Source: JASHSH01 sp036490215 (GTDB taxonomy: Bacteria > Pseudomonadota > Alphaproteobacteria > Rhodospirillales > Magnetospirillaceae). Taken from it: a stretch of 64,000 nucleotides of DNA. The stretch spans positions 102,037 to 166,036 of the forward strand of contig DASXEH010000088.1 of assembly GCA_036490215.1 (NCBI GenBank). The letters run 5' to 3'. Position 1 is the first letter of the stretch. Each line of letters begins with the position of its first letter. Below are positions 59,788-64,000 of the stretch, piece after piece. The translations under genes were made by a program, and so were the position numbers. A model generated the notes under the pieces. The model had not been told where the DNA came from, made no database searches, and saw nothing but the letters and a program-made list of their open reading frames with translations.

Positions 59788-61044
59788 TCAATGGGCGATC
59801 CCCGCGCCGGCCGCTTCGTCGATCAGCGCGCCGGTTTCGAAGCGGCGCAGATCGAAGGGTGCCGAGAACGCGTGGTGCTGTCCGGTCGCCAGCAGATGGG
59901 CGAGCAGATAGCCGCCGGCGGGAATCGCCTTGAACCCACCGGTGCCCCAGCCGCAATTGAGGAACAGACCGTCGATGGGGGCGGGGCCGATGATCGGGCT
60001 ATAGTCCCAGCACACATCAACGATGCCGGCCCATTGGCGCATCAGCTTCAATCGCCGGAAGCTCGGGAACATCTCGACCAATCCGGCGAGGACATTCTGC
60101 GTCGTCGGCAGGTTGCCGCGCTGGGCGTAGGACGGATACAGATCGAGGCCCGCGCCGATCACCAACTCGCCCTTGTCCGACTGGCTGACATAGGCGCCGG
60201 TGGAGGCCGACATGATCACCGTGTCGAGGACCGGCTTGATCGGCTCGCTGACCATTGCCTGCAGCGCGTAGCTCAAGATCGGCAGTTGGAAACCGGCTTT
60301 GGCGGCCAACACGCCGGAATGGCCGGCCACCGCCATGCCGATCACGCCGGCATCGACTGGGCCGTGGCTGGTATCGAGGCCGATCACGCGTTCGCCATCC
60401 ATCCGGAAACCCGTCACTTCGCAACCCTGGATGATGTCCACGCCCAGCGCATCGGCGCCGCGCGCATAACCCCACACCACCGCATCGTGCCGCGCGACAC
60501 CGCCGCGCCGCTGCACATAGCCGCCATGGATGGGGAAACGCGCATCGGGCGCGAAGTTCAGCAGCGGCACTTCGGCCTTGATCTGTGCCGCATCGAGCAA
60601 CTCGACATCGATACCGTTGATCAGCATCGCATTGACGCTGCGCCGGGCCATTTCCATCTGGTGCTCGTCATGGGCCAGCGTCAGCAGCCCGCGCTGGCTC
60701 AGCATGATGTTGAAGTTGATATCCGCGGCGAGACCTTCGTAGAGGCGCAGCGCCAGATCGTAGACGCGCGCGCTTTCGGGAAAGAAGTAGTTCGAGCGGA
60801 CGATGGTGGTGTTGCGCCCCGAATTGCCGCCGCCGATCCAGCCGCGCTCGAGCACGGCGACATTGCGGACATTGTGGTTCTTGGTGAGGTAATAGGCTGT
60901 CGCCAACCCGTGCCCGCCGCCGCCGATGATGACCGCGTCGTAGTGCTTCTTGAGTTCGGGGCTGCGCCAGGCGGGCGTCCAGCCGCGATGGCCGCTCAGC
61001 CCTTCGCGCAGAATCCGCCTGAAGGAATATCGCGTCGTCGTCAT
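59788..61044 (-). CDS. soxB: Sarcosine oxidase beta subunit
   Basis: A 418-residue flavin subunit of the DAO fold where sarcosine is oxidised. FAD motif DAVIIGGGGHGLATAYYLTK, then GWIGGGNSGRNTTIVRSNYF, characteristic of SoxB; a late VCWDYSPIIGPAPIDGLFLN and WGTGGFKAIPAGGYLLAHLL complete the family pattern. It is the first gene of the soxBDAG run, 45 bp after the EamA stop. The ribosome site before its ATG is weak. Confidence 0.95.
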   Translation of the reverse strand: MTTTRYSFRRILREGLSGHRGWTPAWRSPELKKHYDAVIIGGGGHGLATAYYLTKNHNVRNVAVLERGWIGGGNSGRNTTIVRSNYFFPESARVYDLALRLYEGLAADINFNIMLSQRGLLTLAHDEHQMEMARRSVNAMLINGIDVELLDAAQIKAEVPLLNFAPDARFPIHGGYVQRRGGVARHDAVVWGYARGADALGVDIIQGCEVTGFRMDGERVIGLDTSHGPVDAGVIGMAVAGHSGVLAAKAGFQLPILSYALQAMVSEPIKPVLDTVIMSASTGAYVSQSDKGELVIGAGLDLYPSYAQRGNLPTTQNVLAGLVEMFPSFRRLKLMRQWAGIVDVCWDYSPIIGPAPIDGLFLNCGWGTGGFKAIPAGGYLLAHLLATGQHHAFSAPFDLRRFETGALIDEAAGAGIAH

Positions 61045-61089
61045 GCAGCGGTATCAGACCCGATCCTGAAAGGGTGCGCAATACATCGG

Positions 61090-61998
61090 CTAGGGCAGGG
61101 CCGGTTCGGGCGCGCTGCCGCGCCGGGCCAGCCAGATGCCGAACAGGATCGCCACGCTGCCCAGCAACTGCATCGCCTGCGGCACCTCGCCCAGCACCGG
61201 CCAGGCCACGATCAGCGAGATGACGGGCTCCAGCAGCATGATCAGCGATGACAGACCGGCCGTCACGAAAGCGAGTCCAAACGCCAGTAGTGTCTGGCCG
61301 GCCGCCTGGCAGAGCAGCCCCAGTGCGGCCAGATCGATCCAGCCGCCGGCGCTTTGGGGGATCACGGTCTCGCCCAGGATGATCGAGAGCGGCAGCAGGA
61401 CGATCGTCGTGCTCAGCGTGCTATAGAGCGAAATCGCCGAGACGGAATAGACCTGCCGGCACTTGGCGAGCGCGACCAGATAACTTGCGAAGAACACGCC
61501 GGCGAGGACGGAGAGCGCGTCGCCCAGCCATTCGCCTTGCCCCAGTCCCGCGCGGCCCGAGACCAGCAGCGCCACGCCGACGATGCAAACCAGCATCCCG
61601 GCCACGAACCATCTGCCGATGGTCTGGCCAAGAAATATCCGGCCGCCGATGGTGGCGAAAAGCGGCGTGGCGGCCGAGAGCAGGAAGATCGAATTGGCAA
61701 CGCTGGTGTGTTGCAGCGAGACATGCCAGAAGCCGAGATCCCCGGAAAACAGCAGGCCTGACAGGAACAGCACCCAGGGAGCGCTTTTCGGCTTCGGCTC
61801 CATCTGCGCCGGCTGGCGGCGGCGCGCGATCAGATGCCAGATCAGCAGAATCGGCAATGCCAGGGTCAGGCGCCAAAAGCCGATGGCAACCGGTCCGACA
61901 TCGGCCAGGCGCACCAGAATCGGGGAAAGGCCGAGGACGGCTGCACCCGCCGTCAGGGCCGCCAAGCCTGACCCGGCCTGCGAGATTTTTGAAGACAC
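61090..61998 (-). CDS. EamA/DMT-family membrane transporter
   Basis: A 302-residue protein with ten hydrophobic helices, made of two EamA repeats. Marks: FWRLTLALPILLIWHLIARR, GLLFSGDLGFWHVSLQHTSV, FLLSAATPLFATIGGRIFLG and LLEPVISLIVAWPVLGEVPQ. DMT carriers export amino acids or other metabolites; the adjacency to amino-acid catabolism suggests an overflow role (inference). The start is a GTG at 61998 after GGGGG. Confidence 0.9.
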   Translation of the reverse strand: MSSKISQAGSGLAALTAGAAVLGLSPILVRLADVGPVAIGFWRLTLALPILLIWHLIARRRQPAQMEPKPKSAPWVLFLSGLLFSGDLGFWHVSLQHTSVANSIFLLSAATPLFATIGGRIFLGQTIGRWFVAGMLVCIVGVALLVSGRAGLGQGEWLGDALSVLAGVFFASYLVALAKCRQVYSVSAISLYSTLSTTIVLLPLSIILGETVIPQSAGGWIDLAALGLLCQAAGQTLLAFGLAFVTAGLSSLIMLLEPVISLIVAWPVLGEVPQAMQLLGSVAILFGIWLARRGSAPEPALP

Positions 61999-62098
61999 GC
62001 GATGGAGCCCCCTGTGGAGACGCCATCTTATTGCGTCAGGCGTGGGGGGCTACCCTAATCTTCTCTTTGCCGGCTTCTAGTTTGCGGAGCCGGCGGCG

Positions 62099-62131
62099 GT
62101 CGCTCCCTCGGCAACGGGCTGAGGGAGCGAC
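62099..62131 (-). terminator. Hairpin downstream of the glycosyltransferase gene
   Basis: Arms GTCGCTCCCTC (62099-62109) and GAGGGAGCGAC (62121-62131) form a perfect 11-bp stem with an 11-base loop, 25 bases after the glycosyltransferase stop. No T-run follows on the minus strand, so termination is likely but not certain. Confidence 0.6.
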
Positions 62132-62156
62132 AGTCGGGATCAAACGATGCGCAGGA

Positions 62157-63221
62157 TCAAACGGCGCGGCGCTCTTCCTCGACGAGTTCAGTTTCGCCGA
62201 AGATGAGTTTCTCATAGACCTCGACGTATTGCTGCGCCATGCGGCGGGCGGTGAAGCGTGCCTCGAAGCGCCGGCGGATATTCGCGCGGTGCAGTTCGGC
62301 AAGCTTCGGCACAGCGGCAACGGCTTCGTCTTCGTTATTCACCACGAAGCCGGTCACGCCGTCTTCGATCAGTTCGGGCGCCGAGCCGCGGCGATAGGCG
62401 ATCACGGGCGTGCCGCAGGCCATGGCTTCGATCATCACCAGGCCGAAGGGCTCGTCCCATTCCATCGGCACCAAGAGGCCGATCGCGCCACTCAAGAAGC
62501 TCGACTTCTCGCGGTCGTCGATCTCACCGACATATTCCACACTGGGCGAGTCCATCAGGTGCTTGATGTGGTTGTCGTAGTAGGCGCTGTCGGCCGGATC
62601 GATCTTGGCGGCCATGCGCAGCGGCATGCCGGTCCGGCGCGCGATCGCGATCGCTTGGTCGGGCGCTTTCTCGGGCGCGATGCGACCGAGGAAGGCGAGA
62701 TAGCCAGGCTTGGCCTCAGGTTGCGGTGCCAGCAGGTCCTTCGGCAGACCATGATGGATGGTGCCGACCCAATGTGCCTGCGGCAGCGGTAGGCGCTGCG
62801 AGTCGGAGATCGAGACCACGGGTGCGGTCGGGAACAGATCGAACACCGGCTGGTGCTCGGGCAGATCGAGGCGCCCATGCAGCGTCGTCACGAAGGGTGT
62901 CGACTGACGGGTGAAGAGCGAGAACGGGTGGTAGTCGAGATGGAAGTGGAGGAGATCGAACTCCTTGGCGCGCTGCCGCACGGTCTCCAGCATCAGGTTG
63001 TGCGGGGCGTGCGGATCTTTGACCCGCCCGTCGAGACGCAACGCGGTCGGCCAGATCGGTTCGAGCTTGGCGGAGGTGACGGAGTCGCCGCTCGCGAACA
63101 GGGTCACGTCGTGGCCCAATGCCACGAGCTCCTCGGTCAGCCACGAAACCACGCGCTCGGTGCCGCCATACAATTTCGGCGGGACGGCTTCGGCTAGAGG
63201 AGCAATTTGAGCGATACGCAT
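62157..63221 (-). CDS. Glycosyltransferase family 4 protein
   Basis: A 354-residue GT-B glycosyltransferase. The N-terminal acceptor domain begins MRIAQIAPLAEAVPPKLYGG with TERVVSWLTEELVALGHDVT; the donor domain shows YLAFLGRIAPEKAPDQAIAI and LVPMEWDEPFGLVMIEAMAC followed by GTPVIAYRRGSAPELI, with the EPFGLVMIE E-x7-E nucleotide-sugar motif. ATG 63221 follows AAGGAGAG; a frame reaching 63371 is longer than needed. Acceptor and sugar are unknown; a surface polysaccharide or glycan role is likely. Confidence 0.9.
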   Translation of the reverse strand: MRIAQIAPLAEAVPPKLYGGTERVVSWLTEELVALGHDVTLFASGDSVTSAKLEPIWPTALRLDGRVKDPHAPHNLMLETVRQRAKEFDLLHFHLDYHPFSLFTRQSTPFVTTLHGRLDLPEHQPVFDLFPTAPVVSISDSQRLPLPQAHWVGTIHHGLPKDLLAPQPEAKPGYLAFLGRIAPEKAPDQAIAIARRTGMPLRMAAKIDPADSAYYDNHIKHLMDSPSVEYVGEIDDREKSSFLSGAIGLLVPMEWDEPFGLVMIEAMACGTPVIAYRRGSAPELIEDGVTGFVVNNEDEAVAAVPKLAELHRANIRRRFEARFTARRMAQQYVEVYEKLIFGETELVEEERRAV

Positions 63222-63519
63222 GAGACGACTCTCCTTTTTCTCATTCTTGCTCGGACAACAGGGAAGAAACGTGGAGCAAACTAGGCATGTCGAAAGCCTA
63301 GGCGCGCGATCAGACGCTGTGAACCGACAGAGCCGTGGCAACTCAGCTTTGTCACAGAAATCCGTGGCCATCGTGTGTCACATCACATATCGCGAAAAGC
63401 CCCGCCATTAGCCTTTGTTTGGACAAAGTTGGGCTGCAGAAAAACAGGCGCTGCTCGAATAACGCCGCCAATAATTCCTGGGGCCGAAAATCGCTTTGGA
63501 GCGTCGAAAAGAAACGGCG
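63222..63519. other. Divergent intergenic region, no gene seen
   Basis: About 300 bp between the leftward glycosyltransferase and the rightward ABC exporter gene. It should hold two divergent promoters. GTGTGTCACATCACATAT at about 63373-63390 gives an imperfect dyad. I see no hairpin or RNA gene. A 63-codon frame at 63220-63411 overlaps the glycosyltransferase start antisense and is not convincing. Confidence 0.45.
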
Positions 63520-64000
63520 ATGACAGCTGATTTTTCAGACTATGCCAGCCGGCCAATCGCGTTTCTGCTGCGCTATCTTCTGACGCGGCCGATCGCGCAT
63601 ATCGTCATCTTGGTGAGCGTGCTCGGCGCTGTCGGCTGCTCGGTCGCCACCCAATACGGCATGAAATATCTGGTCGACACGTTGAGCGGCTCCGGCGCGA
63701 TCTGGACCGCCTTTGCCGTGCTGGTCGGCCTTGTCGCAGGCGACGCTTTGCTCTGGCGCGTCGCCGGCTGGCTGGCCAATACGACCTTCGTCCAGGTCAC
63801 CGGCGATTTGCGCCGCGATCTGTTCCGCCACCTGATCGATCACGCGCCCAGCTATTTCACCGACCGTCTGCCGGGCACGATCACCGCGCGCGTCACGGCG
63901 GCGGCCAACGCCGCGTTCATGATCGAGACGATGATGGTTTCCAATGTTCTGCCGCCGATCATCGCGACCGTGGTTTCGATCGGCTTTATCGGCATGATCA
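63520..64000 (+). CDS. ABC exporter permease-ATPase (partial, N-terminal transmembrane domain)
   Basis: The open frame from ATG 63520 runs off the right edge after about 160 codons. It encodes the start of a type IV exporter transmembrane domain: MTADFSDYASRPIAFLLRYL, a helix IVILVSVLGAVGCSVATQYG, then TGDLRRDLFRHLIDHAPSYF and RLPGTITARVTAAANAAFMI, the intracellular coupling-loop pattern of ABC_membrane proteins (RxxLFxHLL...YF). The ATPase domain is outside the window. Substrate unknown. A weak purine-rich GAAAAGAAAC precedes the start. Confidence 0.85.
   Translation, partial: MTADFSDYASRPIAFLLRYLLTRPIAHIVILVSVLGAVGCSVATQYGMKYLVDTLSGSGAIWTAFAVLVGLVAGDALLWRVAGWLANTTFVQVTGDLRRDLFRHLIDHAPSYFTDRLPGTITARVTAAANAAFMIETMMVSNVLPPIIATVVSIGFIGMI

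Noticed and set aside
63220..63411. 63-codon frame (+) beside the glycosyltransferase start
   Set aside because: It starts inside the antisense of the glycosyltransferase ribosome site, shows no motif and has no Shine-Dalgarno.

Overview
This 64-kb window is high-GC bacterial chromosome, most likely from an alphaproteobacterium. The signs are dense operons joined by 4-base ATGA overlaps, frequent GTG/TTG starts, many ABC/TRAP importers, a heterotetrameric sarcosine oxidase operon, and an Lrp-type regulator divergent from a putA that lacks a DNA-binding domain. I cannot name a genus. I support 57 protein genes (two cut by the window edges). I see no rRNA, tRNA, CRISPR, transposase or prophage gene, so the window reads as metabolic and transport chromosome, not a mobile island.

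Layout. 1-1010 (-): start of a kdp K+ ATPase operon (kdpA partial, kdpF, and a 27-residue membrane ORF). 1256-6844 (-): CUT2-type sugar ABC importer with a sugar epimerase/isomerase. 7305-9249: a divergent class 2 dihydroorotate dehydrogenase-like gene (+) convergent with an AraC regulator (-). 9604-12605 (+): hybrid sensor kinase plus OmpR-type regulator, preceded by three 11-bp-phased repeats. 12627-15207: AsmA-like protein (-) and a DUF2934 protein (+). 15217-18068 (-): TRAP transporter. 18264-29226 (-): a 12-gene type II secretion system (gspO-E-F-G-H-I-J-L-M-N-D-K in transcription order). Just upstream lie a Tat-signal beta-helix protein (likely cargo), a long structured leader, and a FixJ-like regulator whose receiver has lost its phospho-acceptor. 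31866-39126: LysR regulator (-) divergent from an operon (+) of an NMT1/SsuA-type ABC importer, FAD oxidoreductase, class III CoA-transferase and enoyl-CoA hydratase, with a clear operator between them. 39133-42017 (-): DUF1501/DUF1800 pair. 42190-44156: LysR divergent from an SBF-like Na+ symporter. 44167-49368: Lrp regulator (-) divergent from putA and an ornithine cyclodeaminase-family reductase (+). 49428-53135 (-): branched-chain-amino-acid-type importer without ATPases. 53241-61044 (-): FAD oxidoreductase, ALDH7-type dehydrogenase and soxBDAG. 61090-64000: EamA exporter, glycosyltransferase, and the start of an ABC exporter.

How the genes fit together. The right half is an imino/amino-acid catabolic neighbourhood. 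Proline goes to glutamate through PutA. The ketimine reductase-like, FAD-oxidase and ALDH7 genes could form a pipecolate/lysine route to 2-aminoadipate. SoxBDAG would demethylate sarcosine or a related N-methyl amino acid. The middle is a complete export machine for folded periplasmic proteins with one obvious candidate substrate beside it. Several divergent regulator/target pairs each carry a visible inverted repeat, giving concrete operator predictions. All functions are read from sequence motifs and gene context; no database search was run.
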